Shown here in pieces: positions 27,647 through 36,127 of a stretch of DNA of 64,000 nucleotides (positions within the stretch are counted from its first letter, which is position 1; each line of letters starts with the position of its first letter). Below the pieces are notes generated by a model. It searched no databases. It had not been told where the DNA came from and was given only the letters and a program-made list of their open reading frames with translations. The DNA lies in contig NZ_CP050698.1 in NCBI RefSeq assembly GCF_005116655.2, positions 5,784,501 through 5,848,500 of the forward strand, in the 5' to 3' direction. The stretch is from Desulfosediminicola flagellatus. Its GTDB lineage: Bacteria > Desulfobacterota > Desulfobulbia > Desulfobulbales > Desulfocapsaceae. The position numbers were made by a program, and so were the translations under genes.

Positions 27647-28798
27647 TTACATTCCCCTCCCCTGGATAACCCTCAAAATTCGTTTTATGTCGGAGGGTGT
27701 AATCAGTTTTCCGTCAATTCGATTGGCCAAAAAGACGCTCTCCGGTTTGGAAAGAGAGGCCTTAACCTGAGTGAGCACCTGCCCCATATTCATTTCAACA
27801 ACAAGTACAGCCTTTGCTCCCTCACATTTTTCCCGAACCAGATCATGCGGAAACGGCCAAATGGTCTGCAGCTCAAGCACGCCGATTTTCTCATTCTTCT
27901 CCCGCCTGTTTTTCGCCAGGTGAATTGCTGAACGGGCAGACGAACCATAGGAGACCAATACATACTCAGCATCGTCCAGATAGTGTTCTTTGTATCTGGT
28001 GACCGCTTCTATGTTGGTATCAATCTTATCTATCAGATGACGGAGCAGTTCGTTGACAATCTTGGGGTTGGCTGAGGGGAAGCCCCACATATCGTGATAT
28101 AAGCCGGTTACATTATAACGATGCTCACCGCCAAAATCGGACATCGGTAAACGACCATCTTCACGCGGCAGATATGGACGGTAATCAACACCTTTAGAGA
28201 CAGACGTACGCAAACGATCCACCAACTCAATCTCACCAGTCTCCGGAATGACCAGTTTTTCCCGCATATGCCCCACCGCTTCATCGAGAAGCAGGATTAC
28301 CGGAGTACGATAGGTCTCTGCCATATTGAATGCGTCGACGGTCATGGCAAAAACATCCTGATGGTTAGAAGCAGTCAGCGCAATAATGCTGTGGTCACCG
28401 TGTGTTCCCCAACGCGCCTGGTTGATATCGCCCTGACTCACATGGGTCGGATTGCCTGTTGAAGGGCCACCTCGCTGCACATTCGCAATAACGCAGGGAA
28501 TCTCGGTCATACAGGCATATCCGATTGCTTCCTGTTTCAGCGAGAATCCCGGGCCGCTTGTTGCAGTCATTACCTTGCGCCCGGTAAGGGATGCCCCGAT
28601 AATTGCGCACATGGAGGCAATTTCATCTTCCATCTGAATGAACTTTCCACCGCTTTCCGGCAGCCGCCGCGACAGCAGTTCAGCTATTTCTGTCGAAGGG
28701 GTGATCGGGTAACCGGCGTAGAACTCAACCCCCGCATAAAGAGCGCCTTCTACGCAGGCCTCGTTGCCTTGAACAAATCGTACTTTTTCACTCATCAT
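27647..28798 (-). CDS. korA: 2-oxoacid:ferredoxin oxidoreductase alpha subunit
   Basis: The 383-residue protein carries the pyrimidine-binding domain (GVEFYAGYPITPSTEIAELL, then TATSGPGFSLKQEAIGYA) and the transketolase C-terminal domain. It forms the alpha part of the four-subunit KorDABC enzyme. Its start overlaps korD by 11 bases; two adjacent ATG codons (28798, 28795) are possible. The enzyme needs low-potential ferredoxin, which fits a strict anaerobe. Confidence 0.94.
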   Translation of the reverse strand: MMSEKVRFVQGNEACVEGALYAGVEFYAGYPITPSTEIAELLSRRLPESGGKFIQMEDEIASMCAIIGASLTGRKVMTATSGPGFSLKQEAIGYACMTEIPCVIANVQRGGPSTGNPTHVSQGDINQARWGTHGDHSIIALTASNHQDVFAMTVDAFNMAETYRTPVILLLDEAVGHMREKLVIPETGEIELVDRLRTSVSKGVDYRPYLPREDGRLPMSDFGGEHRYNVTGLYHDMWGFPSANPKIVNELLRHLIDKIDTNIEAVTRYKEHYLDDAEYVLVSYGSSARSAIHLAKNRREKNEKIGVLELQTIWPFPHDLVREKCEGAKAVLVVEMNMGQVLTQVKASLSKPESVFLANRIDGKLITPSDIKRILRVIQGRGM

Positions 28799-29012
28799 CT
28801 TTATCCTGGTCTAACTGAACCTCGACCGCCAGATCGGGGCAGCGTAATTCGCACAACGTGCAACAGATGCAATCTTCCTGACGGACTGCAACCACCTTTT
28901 CCGTAGCATCCAGTTCGAGAACGTCTTTGGGGCAGAATTTGACGCAAATCCCGCATCCCTTGCACCATTCCCTGTTAATTAGCAGCTTTTTCAATCTCTT
29001 CTTGTTGGCCAT
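28788..29012 (-). CDS. korD: 2-oxoacid:ferredoxin oxidoreductase delta subunit (ferredoxin)
   Basis: The 74-residue ferredoxin has two 4Fe-4S motifs, CKGCGICVKFCP and CICCTLCELRCP, and an acidic tail. It carries electrons from the TPP site of KorAB to external ferredoxin. It is the first gene of korDABC-sucCD. The 187-base region before it probably holds a promoter, though I cannot pick one with confidence. Confidence 0.94.
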   Translation of the reverse strand: MANKKRLKKLLINREWCKGCGICVKFCPKDVLELDATEKVVAVRQEDCICCTLCELRCPDLAVEVQLDQDKDDE

Positions 29013-29199
29013 GTGGTCCTCGTTACGATCAACGCTGAATACGTGTGAATACTTCTACCTGAAAACTAATGAGTACTTCCTATGAGAAACGATCAATTTT
29101 GCCGAAATAGATCCCGGCAGGTTCAAAAGGAATCTGAGTGCTTTGATTCATACAAGCAACGGCACCACTCCCTTCCTATCAATTATGGATTGCGGACAG

Positions 29200-29550
29200 T
29201 TATTCGCCTGAACAAAAGCATTCATCCCACTGGTCGGAATCTGTTTCTTCTACTGCCGTCGAATTCTCTGTTTCTAGTATCTCTGTGAGTGGAACGGGCA
29301 ACCTGTATATACAAAGAACTGAGGCTATTTTTTCTCTATCTATCTCAGGCACTTCCTCACACTGGTTTGAATAGATCATCAGACCGTCAAGTGTTACCGT
29401 AAAACAGCCGGAAAGATCCTCAGACAAACTCCCCGTGAACACGAATCTTCTTTTGAGGTAATCAAGGATTTCATATGACAGCATGATGAAACCAGGTTTC
29501 CGTGGATAGCCGAGTTTTAGCTCAGGGATTGCATTGTTCATATCATCCAT
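29200..29550 (-). CDS. Hypothetical protein with possible Rdx/SelW-like fold
   Basis: The 116-residue protein has one recognisable stretch, GCFTVTLDGLMIYSNQCEEV followed by PEIDREKIASVL, which resembles the second half of SelW/Rdx thioredoxin-like proteins (G-x-F-x-V-x-x-D-G-x-x-x-x-S). The N-terminal Cys-x-x-Cys of that family is absent; instead the acidic tail ends CFCSGE. AGGA precedes the start. It lies 37 bases after the AEC transporter gene on the same strand. The function is unknown and the similarity is tentative. Confidence 0.5.
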   Translation of the reverse strand: MDDMNNAIPELKLGYPRKPGFIMLSYEILDYLKRRFVFTGSLSEDLSGCFTVTLDGLMIYSNQCEEVPEIDREKIASVLCIYRLPVPLTEILETENSTAVEETDSDQWDECFCSGE

Positions 29551-29587
29551 CTTTAATCCTATTCTCTGCGCTCGGGAGGGTGCCTTC

Positions 29588-30508
29588 CTAAGAGACGATC
29601 ATTAGCCAGAGTATAAAAGTTACCAATGAAAACAAGGTACTCGCCGAAATAGTCGCCACTGCAAAATCGCCATCACCGTGCATTTCCCTGGCCATAACAT
29701 ATGCAACCGTGGCGGTAGGTGAAGAGAGCAGGATCAATGCGGGGACATACTCTTCAATCTCCACGTTGAACATGGAAAACAACAGCACTCCCACTGCCGG
29801 GAGAACAAGTAGTTTAAGGGCGACGGCACCAAGGGTCGGCCGCAGGTATTTACGCATCAGCTGCAATGAAAGTGAAGCGCCGATAAGCAGAAGCGCCATT
29901 GGCGGCGCCAACCCTCCCAGAATATTAAGACTTCGCTGAATCACCTGCGGAATCGGTATCTCGAGAATTGAAACTACGATACCTGCCATAGCACCGATGA
30001 TAACCGGGTTTCCCAACAACTTTTTGCACAGTGATCCCAGAGTGAACACCTGCGTGTTTTCAACATCATGAATCTGTAAAACAATCACTGACAGCAGATT
30101 TTGTAAAATCATGAGAAAACCGCAAAGAATACCAGCTTTTACAAAACCTCCTTCACCCAAGTAATACAATGCGATGGGCAATCCGATAAATCCGAGATTG
30201 CCATGCCCGGCACTCTGTACAAAGGCACCGGCACGGCCTGGTGACATCTTAAACATCCGAGCGATAATCTCTGATCCGGAATAAACCAGTGTGGCAGCAA
30301 GCAGCGTCAGCAGCAGAACTTGCCCGTCAAACTGTTCATGGAATGATGCCTTGGCAATTGAACTGAAAATCAACGCAGGAATAGAGAGGTAATAGACCAG
30401 CTTATTTGCCGGTCCGAGAAAATCCGGTGTGATAAACCCTTTTTTCCTCGCCACCCAGCCAAGCAAAATAACTATAAATATCGGTATTATGGTTTCAATT
30501 ACCTGCAT
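29588..30508 (-). CDS. AEC-family transporter (auxin efflux carrier type)
   Basis: The 306-residue protein has about ten helices and the family pattern (PIFIVILLGWVARKKGFI, LVYYLSIPALIF, then FIGLPIALYYLG). Bacterial relatives transport malonate, malate and other organic acids. GGGAGAGG precedes the start. It lies between the TPP enzyme and the kor operon, so it may import a substrate or export an acid end product of the island. Confidence 0.9.
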   Translation of the reverse strand: MQVIETIIPIFIVILLGWVARKKGFITPDFLGPANKLVYYLSIPALIFSSIAKASFHEQFDGQVLLLTLLAATLVYSGSEIIARMFKMSPGRAGAFVQSAGHGNLGFIGLPIALYYLGEGGFVKAGILCGFLMILQNLLSVIVLQIHDVENTQVFTLGSLCKKLLGNPVIIGAMAGIVVSILEIPIPQVIQRSLNILGGLAPPMALLLIGASLSLQLMRKYLRPTLGAVALKLLVLPAVGVLLFSMFNVEIEEYVPALILLSSPTATVAYVMAREMHGDGDFAVATISASTLFSLVTFILWLMIVS

Positions 30509-30627
30509 GCCGGCCTCTCCCTTCTGTATGAGAAATCTGTTGATGTTCAGAAGACAGGATTACCGAAAGTGGAGAAGTCGCTTCCGGCAACCCTGTCTCT
30601 GGGCGTCTTGCGTAAATGGTGCTCCAC

Positions 30628-30654
30628 CGAAAACCGCCAATTTGCAGGTTTTCG
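30628..30654 (-). terminator. Stem-loop after the TPP-enzyme gene
   Basis: CGAAAACC and GGTTTTCG are perfect inverted repeats around an 11-base loop, about 75 bases beyond the stop. There is no strong T run, so it may act as a 3' stabiliser or weak terminator. Confidence 0.4.
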
Positions 30655-30664
30655 TTCAGGCACT

Positions 30665-30704
30665 AAATAGATGGATAACGATTCTTTCAGATTATCTATC
30701 TTTT
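30665..30704. promoter_or_regulatory. Candidate operator between TPP and AEC genes
   Basis: AAATAGATGGATAA and TTATCTATCTTTT are imperfect inverted repeats. The half-site ATTATCTA matches the one upstream of dctP (24063-24094), so the two sites may bind the same regulator. Confidence 0.4.
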
Positions 30705-30728
30705 GCAAGTCTAAACATCAACGGCTCA

Positions 30729-32489
30729 TCATCGTGTACTCACATGTGATATCTTCTGACCGGGTGAATAAATATCAAGAATGTTCCAGTGACCTGTTGT
30801 CGGCACCGGGTTGTTAATCATTGGTACATCAAGAACCACAGGCTTATTCAGGGCGATAGCCTTCTCAAGCGCTGGTTTGAATTCTTCAGCAGAAGTAATT
30901 TTGATACTATCGATACCGTATGCCTCTGCAATAGCAGCGTAATCAGGAGAAGTCGACTCTCCATCCTTTTCAAAGACTGTGCCGTAGGTTGTCTTGTAGT
31001 GCGCCTTCTCAAGACCTGCGATAGTACCGAATGCGTTGTTGTTCATAATTACCCAAACAACAGCCACACCTTCATGCCTTGCAGTGGCCAGCTGAGCCGG
31101 ATTCTGTCCGAAACCGCCATCGCCAATCAGGGCGACAACAACTTTTTCTGGAGCGGCAATCTTGGCGCCAATAGCAGCTGGTCCGCCGAATCCCATAGTC
31201 GCATATCCGCCGGGCATAAGGATGCTTCCCGGCTCGTAGATAGGAAACTGCTGACCAACACCATTTTTATTCCAGCCCACATCAGTGGTAATGATAGCAT
31301 CACGCGGCAGTACCTCTCGCACCTCAGCAAGAATGCGCTCCGGCATCATCGGGAACTCGTTACTGGTTTCCATATCCAGGTTGTTCTCCTTCATTGCCTT
31401 TCGTTCCTCGGCAATTCTGGTTTCAACCTCTACACGCGTAACACCTTCCGGATACAATTCTTTAGCGACTTTGCAGAGTACAGAGAGTGCTTGCTTCAGG
31501 TCAGCAATCACGCCGATTTCCACCGGATAGTTCCGCCCGATCTCACTTGCTTCAATATCGATCTGGATGACCTTCGTCTCAGGAATCTCAAAGGTGTACT
31601 CAGGATACCAGGAGCTGCAGTCAGCCTCTTTAAAGCGTGTGCCTAAAGCAAGAACCAGATCGGCTGTGCGGCAGGAATCGTTAGTGTACTGTGTCCCCCA
31701 GAATCCTGTCATACCAAGTGTCAGGGCATGATCGTCGGGAAGAGCACCTTTACCCATAAGGCTATGCGCCACCGGCAGGCCGAGATGGTCTACCAGCTCA
31801 CGCAGTTCATTGGTCGCATTAGCCAGAACCACGCCGCCACCAAGATAGATAACCGGCGATGTTGACTCAACCAGTCGCTTAACGATATCTGCCGCAACCG
31901 ATTCAGCCATTGAGGGCTTTTCAAAAGTCCTGGTGTTCTGCTGCTGACGTTCAAACAACGCAACATCAATCTCTTTTGAGAAGATATCCATAGGGACATC
32001 CACCAGCACAGGCCCAGGCTGTCCGTTTTCCGCCAGATGAAATGCTTTTTCCAGAATCTCCGGCAAAAGCTCTGCTCTATCTACACGCCAGGCGCGTTTT
32101 ACAAAAGGACGGTAAATCTCCCACTGTGCTCCATCAGCGTGCAAATTCACCTCCTGATGCGGATGCTTACCGAAATAATGGCTCGGAACATCTCCTGCAA
32201 TGACCACCATTGGAATACAGTCAAGAGCTGCATTAGCAACACCGGTTGCAGCGTTTGTCATGCCCGGCCCAAGATGGCTGAGAACTACAGATGCCTTGCC
32301 TCTCACCCGAGCATATCCATCTGCAGCGTGTGAGGCTATCTGCTCATGGCGTACATTGATAAACTCAATTGAACTCTTCTCAAGTGCAGAGAGCACTGCT
32401 ATATTGGTGTGTCCGCAGAGACCAAAAATATGTTGTATTCCCCGGTTTTCGAGGTATTTGATCATCTGGTGCGATACAAGATCTTTCAT
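30729..32489 (-). CDS. Three-domain TPP-dependent enzyme (acetolactate synthase-like)
   Basis: I start at 32489 because GGAG lies six bases upstream and the longer frame overlaps the previous gene. The 586-residue protein has the pyrimidine domain with the activating Glu (VRHEQIASHAADGYAR), a central domain (VIYLGGGVVLANA) and the PP domain (GDGGFGQNPAQ to NNNAFG). The family includes acetolactate synthase, 2-oxoacid decarboxylases and ring-opening hydrolases such as IolD and cyclohexane-1,2-dione hydrolase. No regulatory small subunit is encoded nearby, which argues against acetolactate synthase. It lies 28 bases after a CoA-acylating aldehyde dehydrogenase, so its product is probably an aldehyde. 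Confidence 0.8.
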   Translation of the reverse strand: MKDLVSHQMIKYLENRGIQHIFGLCGHTNIAVLSALEKSSIEFINVRHEQIASHAADGYARVRGKASVVLSHLGPGMTNAATGVANAALDCIPMVVIAGDVPSHYFGKHPHQEVNLHADGAQWEIYRPFVKRAWRVDRAELLPEILEKAFHLAENGQPGPVLVDVPMDIFSKEIDVALFERQQQNTRTFEKPSMAESVAADIVKRLVESTSPVIYLGGGVVLANATNELRELVDHLGLPVAHSLMGKGALPDDHALTLGMTGFWGTQYTNDSCRTADLVLALGTRFKEADCSSWYPEYTFEIPETKVIQIDIEASEIGRNYPVEIGVIADLKQALSVLCKVAKELYPEGVTRVEVETRIAEERKAMKENNLDMETSNEFPMMPERILAEVREVLPRDAIITTDVGWNKNGVGQQFPIYEPGSILMPGGYATMGFGGPAAIGAKIAAPEKVVVALIGDGGFGQNPAQLATARHEGVAVVWVIMNNNAFGTIAGLEKAHYKTTYGTVFEKDGESTSPDYAAIAEAYGIDSIKITSAEEFKPALEKAIALNKPVVLDVPMINNPVPTTGHWNILDIYSPGQKISHVSTR

Positions 32490-32517
32490 GACATTCTCCA
32501 TAGTATTTCTCAACCGG

Positions 32518-33921
32518 TTACCAGGTCTCAGTATTGTAAAACTCACCGAACAACTCTTCATCACTCGGTTTATCTTCAGGGATAGGACGTGATACCCAGG
32601 TGTAGTTCAGGTAATGTTTCAATGAGATATTTTCGTTGCTGATGTTGCCTGCCCAGACGCCGCAGCCCATGCTTGAAGTCATCGGCATACCATTGGTAAA
32701 ACTACCGGCATTCGCTTTTGACTGCGGTTGGCGTACCATCATCCTGCTCACAGGAGTCTGAAGTGCCAGTCTGTGAATATGATCGTCATTAAATGAATAG
32801 ATGCCGCAAGAGTGCCCTTTACCCTGGGTTGCGTATACCGCACTGACCATCTCTAGTGCCTGATCAAAAACACTATATTTGAAAATGGAGAGCAGAGTTC
32901 CAAGCTTTTCAGTTGAGAACGGGTACTCTTTACCAATCTTGTCTTCTTTGACGATGAGAAATTTTGTCTCATCCGGTATCGAGAAACCTGCCTTTTCGGC
33001 AATCACTTTTGCAGGGCATGCGATAGTGTCGATGGTTCTGTGACCATCCTGCCAGAGCACCTTCTCAAGCATCACTTTCTGCTCATCTGAGACAAGATAG
33101 CCACCTTCTTTCTTCAGGTTGCCAAGAAACTCGTCATACACGGTATCATCGACAATCAGGTTACCGTCAGCTGAGCAGCCAGAACCAAAATCAGACATCT
33201 TGCTGAGCATGCAGAAATTAGCAGCCTCCGCAAGGTTTGCCGTCTCATCAATAACCATTGTAGAGTTACCCTGGCCTGCTGCATACGCAGGTTTACCTGA
33301 GCAATGTGCAGACTTAGCCATTGCCGGGCCACCGGTTGCAATTGTGAGATCACAAATGGCCATAAGCTCCTGAGCCATCGGTATGGAAGGTTTTTCTGCG
33401 CAGACATAGAGATCTTCAGGAAGACCAATTCGTTTAAGCGCCTGCCGCATGACGTTTACTGTCTCGATGGTGGTCTGTTTTGCCCGTGGATGTGGTGAGA
33501 ATACAACAGCATTTTTGGCTTTTAATGCGTAAATTCCCATTCCCGGAGGAGTGAGCGCGGGGTTGGTTGTCGGCACAAGTGCTACCACAACACCAATAGG
33601 TTTTGCGTATTTGACTAACCCTTTCTCAGGTATCTCTTCTACTATTCCAACACTCTTCTGACGCAGAGCATCACGTAATACACCTTTAATCTTAAAACGT
33701 TTGTTCGGTCGACCTTCCCAGTCACCAAGGCCGCTTTCTTCCACACCCATACGTGCCAATCTGGTAAAGGTCACCTCGTTGGCAGTGGCCCAGCCAACAG
33801 CTTGTATAGCCCTGTCAATCGCCTCCTGATCAAGATGTTCAATCTGCTTCTGAGCAACCTTTGCTCTTGTGTATAGCTCCTGTGCATATTGTTTTTCTTC
33901 TTCAGTTATTGCTCTTGCCAT
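32518..33921 (-). CDS. CoA-acylating aldehyde dehydrogenase, SauS-like
   Basis: The 467-residue protein is of the acylating ALDH type (AdhE N-terminal, sulfoacetaldehyde dehydrogenase SauS, EutE). It has GIVEEIPEKGLVKYAKPIGV, the Asn region PTTNPALTP, the catalytic Cys in FGSGCSADGN and SMGCGVWAGN late in the protein. It would convert an aldehyde and CoA to acyl-CoA and NAD(P)H. AAAGGAGGCCC precedes the start. The order TIM barrel - ALDH - TPP enzyme implies a shared pathway. The closest named relatives in memory act on sulfoacetaldehyde, so a sulfonate substrate cannot be excluded. Confidence 0.85.
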   Translation of the reverse strand: MARAITEEEKQYAQELYTRAKVAQKQIEHLDQEAIDRAIQAVGWATANEVTFTRLARMGVEESGLGDWEGRPNKRFKIKGVLRDALRQKSVGIVEEIPEKGLVKYAKPIGVVVALVPTTNPALTPPGMGIYALKAKNAVVFSPHPRAKQTTIETVNVMRQALKRIGLPEDLYVCAEKPSIPMAQELMAICDLTIATGGPAMAKSAHCSGKPAYAAGQGNSTMVIDETANLAEAANFCMLSKMSDFGSGCSADGNLIVDDTVYDEFLGNLKKEGGYLVSDEQKVMLEKVLWQDGHRTIDTIACPAKVIAEKAGFSIPDETKFLIVKEDKIGKEYPFSTEKLGTLLSIFKYSVFDQALEMVSAVYATQGKGHSCGIYSFNDDHIHRLALQTPVSRMMVRQPQSKANAGSFTNGMPMTSSMGCGVWAGNISNENISLKHYLNYTWVSRPIPEDKPSDEELFGEFYNTETW

Positions 33922-33983
33922 CGTGGGCCTCCTTTTTCTTCTTTACAAGAATATTGTGGGTGTGTTCTTGAACGATCACATTT

Positions 33984-34787
33984 TCAATGTCCCAAATATT
34001 TTTTTGTGGTTGCAAGAGCCTGGCGAACATACTCCTCCACCCCAAGCTCTTTGGACATGTGTACATTTGGTATTTCCAGCGAGTATGGAACAGGTGGAAC
34101 ACAAGCAAGAACGTCCTTAATGTTCAAACCGCCCTCTCCCGGATAAAAACGCTCTTCACGAGCCGTATGCAGCAGACCGTCCAAAGTGGAGGGATGCTCA
34201 CTCGGTGCATCACAGAGATGCAGAAAATTGAACCAATGGGCAGGTAGCTCTTTGAGCTCCTCTAAGCGAGATGCTGATCGATCAAAGTGAAGCGTATCAA
34301 TCAGCATCCCCGCATTAGGTTTGTTGACTGCCCGAATGACTTGAATTGCTGTTCGAAGGTCAGGCGTTTCTGTCCATGAAGGGAACTCGAGATCAACACT
34401 CAGATTGAATTGCTGTGCCAAGTCGCAAAGTCGTGCAAAACGTTCAGTAGCACGCTCACGATCAGGATCAGGAAGCTGGGCAATAATCGACCGTGCACCA
34501 AGTTCTGCCCCTCTCTCCATGACTTTTTCGTATTCTTCAGGCTCTGTTTCCGCATCAAGGCGAGCCAGTTCTATATCCAGAACAGCCATACCGGTATCGA
34601 CAAGAGTGGATTTGGTTTCTGCCATCAGATTGCGATCGGTAATTAATGGATAGAAGGGCTCGTCGGTTGTTACAGCTGTCATTCGTAAACTAACGAAATC
34701 GTATCCTGCCTTCGCGGCAATTCTAATGAGCTCCGGAGGTGAACAGCTCAACGCGGTGAGGTGTGCTAGAGAATATTGTTGAGCCAT
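33984..34787 (-). CDS. TIM-barrel sugar isomerase/dehydratase-like protein (AP endonuclease 2 fold)
   Basis: I start at 34787 (MAQQYSLAHLTALSCSPPEL), with GGGGATT just upstream. The 267-residue protein is of the xylose isomerase-like TIM-barrel superfamily. Candidate metal ligands are Glu in SVDLEFPSW, Asp-x-x-His in MLIDTLHFDRS, His in FLHLCDAPS and Glu in YSLEIPN. The superfamily includes IolE (inosose dehydratase) and AsbF (3-dehydroshikimate dehydratase). With a dehydroquinase and a shikimate-type dehydrogenase in the island, dehydration of a dehydroshikimate-like ketone is a reasonable guess. It is the first gene of the block with ALDH and TPP enzyme. Confidence 0.75.
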   Translation of the reverse strand: MAQQYSLAHLTALSCSPPELIRIAAKAGYDFVSLRMTAVTTDEPFYPLITDRNLMAETKSTLVDTGMAVLDIELARLDAETEPEEYEKVMERGAELGARSIIAQLPDPDRERATERFARLCDLAQQFNLSVDLEFPSWTETPDLRTAIQVIRAVNKPNAGMLIDTLHFDRSASRLEELKELPAHWFNFLHLCDAPSEHPSTLDGLLHTAREERFYPGEGGLNIKDVLACVPPVPYSLEIPNVHMSKELGVEEYVRQALATTKKYLGH

Positions 34788-35477
34788 AATCCCCGTATTC
34801 CTTTGTAATGAATTTGGCATACCGACAGAAGCCTACATTCAGGCCGCAGTTTCGATGCCGTTTACGCTGTTGAATGGCATAAACACCTTTCGCACAGCAG
34901 GACGTCATTTCGTTGTGAAGGATAGAGTAAGAAAAAACGAATGTCAACGAAATTAATTCCACTGTGCGATACACTGTCCTATTTTTCCATTTTATGATTC
35001 CCAGGAAGCTTCATACCAAATCGCATGGAACACCCAGGATCCCGAGTTAAAATGGTCACATACCAACAACGAGAACGAAGAACGTGACTCTGATCGCACA
35101 AAGAAATTATCGAAATATTTTGACGGGAGAACGTGAAAACTACGCTGTGATGAATGGAGCGTGCCAGACGGACACATTGAAAAGACAGGGATGATCTTTA
35201 ACGATACAGGAGATTAAGAACCCTAAAAGGAAGGGTTACATGAGATATGCGTGGAATGGCAGAACTCTTTTGCTCGCAAGAGAGCAGACAAAAGAGTTCA
35301 AAACTTTTAGTACCTACTTACAGGGTAAGCGACTTGGTCTTATAAACCTCTGTATTTGTAGCTGCTTGCAGAGGGCCAGAGATTTTCTCAAGCAGTTTGG
35401 TGAAGCCTATGTCATACGTAAACCAAACTGATCGCGGAAAGATTTGGTGCCCTGTGAGCAGTTACAACTTTAAATCA
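34788..35477. other. Intergenic region with the promoter of the TIM-barrel operon
   Basis: About 690 bases. The part next to the gene holds a good sigma-70 promoter (34919-34947) flanked by inverted octamers TCGCACAG (34890-34897) and CTGTGCGA (34962-34969). The rest contains only short frames without recognisable domains. Confidence 0.5.
34919..34947 (-). promoter_or_regulatory. Sigma-70 promoter of the TIM-barrel/ALDH/TPP operon
   Basis: On the minus strand TTGACA is followed after 17 bases by TATCCT. The -10 element begins a 15-base sequence, TATCCTTCACAACGA, found identically at the promoter before the EamA gene (36122-36136). Confidence 0.7.
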
Positions 35478-35924
35478 CTAGCTTTCTTCAGACAGTATAT
35501 CGACTGCAACTCTGAGACCGAGCAGGTAGCTGTTTACCCCGAACCCGGATATCTGCCCTCTAGCAATATTAGAGAAAATCGAGAAGTGCCTGAATTCCTC
35601 TCTTGAATGCACATGTGACATGTGTACCTCGACAACAGGTGCGGTAAGGATGGCCATCGCGTCCATTATGCCGTAGCTGTAATGTGTCCAGGCTCCGGCA
35701 TTGATGACAACGGCATCAATCCCCTCCTCGTGAGCTCTATGAATTTTCTCAACCATCTCGCCTTCATGGTTAGTCTGAAAGCACTCGATAGCAACATTAA
35801 GTTCAGAGGCCAGTCCACCGAGCTGTTCATCTATTTGCTGGAGAGTAACGCTCCCATATTGAGCAGGATCACGTTTACCAAACATATTCAGGTTAATCCC
35901 ATGCAGTACCAAAATCTTTTTCAT
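35478..35924 (-). CDS. aroQ: Type II 3-dehydroquinate dehydratase
   Basis: I choose ATG 35924 over the upstream GTG because AAAGGAG is well spaced for it. The 148-residue protein has the family motifs LHGINLNMFGKRDPAQYG (lid Arg and catalytic Tyr), FQTNHEGEMVEKIH, INAGAWTHYSYG (catalytic Asn and His) and VEVHMSHVHSREEFRHFS. It interconverts 3-dehydroquinate and 3-dehydroshikimate. Small deviations (GIN for the usual GPN, MSH for ISN) set it apart from typical biosynthetic copies. Its place in the island suggests use in quinate breakdown, though a biosynthetic role remains possible. Confidence 0.9.
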   Translation of the reverse strand: MKKILVLHGINLNMFGKRDPAQYGSVTLQQIDEQLGGLASELNVAIECFQTNHEGEMVEKIHRAHEEGIDAVVINAGAWTHYSYGIMDAMAILTAPVVEVHMSHVHSREEFRHFSIFSNIARGQISGFGVNSYLLGLRVAVDILSEES

Positions 35925-35947
35925 ACCCACTCTCCTTTAATTTCAAA

Positions 35948-35962
35948 TTGTTGTAACGGATC
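35948..35962 (-). promoter_or_regulatory. Diverged copy of the island promoter motif upstream of aroQ
   Basis: GATCCGTTACAACAA on the minus strand matches TATCCTTCACAACGA at 11 of 15 positions. It lies 23 bases before the aroQ start. No matching -35 element is apparent. Confidence 0.3.
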
Positions 35963-36099
35963 GAATTGCAATAATTAGAAAAATATTTCTCTGGTTGTAC
36001 GTTTGTGATCAATCAATAGTATCTGAGGCAACCTCCCGGCGCTTTCATACAACCTGGCGGAAGGTGCAGAGTATCTACATCCACATATCGTCAAAGGGG

Positions 36100-36127
36100 T
36101 TGACAATTTAAGCCACCACGATATCCT
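36100..36127 (+). promoter_or_regulatory. Sigma-70 promoter of the EamA transporter gene
   Basis: TTGACA and TATCCT are 16 bases apart. The sequence from the -10 onward (36122-36136) is identical to that of the TIM-barrel operon promoter on the opposite strand. Confidence 0.65.

Noticed and set aside
26293..29012. Branched-chain or indolepyruvate oxidoreductase as identity of the Kor genes
   Set aside because: The separate delta ferredoxin, the alpha-beta-gamma order and the adjacent sucCD fit 2-oxoglutarate better.
30729..32489. Sulfoacetaldehyde acetyltransferase (Xsc) as identity of the TPP enzyme
   Set aside because: The segments around the pyrimidine domain do not match the Xsc pattern I remember, and no phosphotransacetylase is nearby.
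35240..35431. 63-codon forward frame with a fair ribosome binding site
   Set aside because: No family resemblance, and the region otherwise looks like an upstream regulatory area; kept as intergenic.
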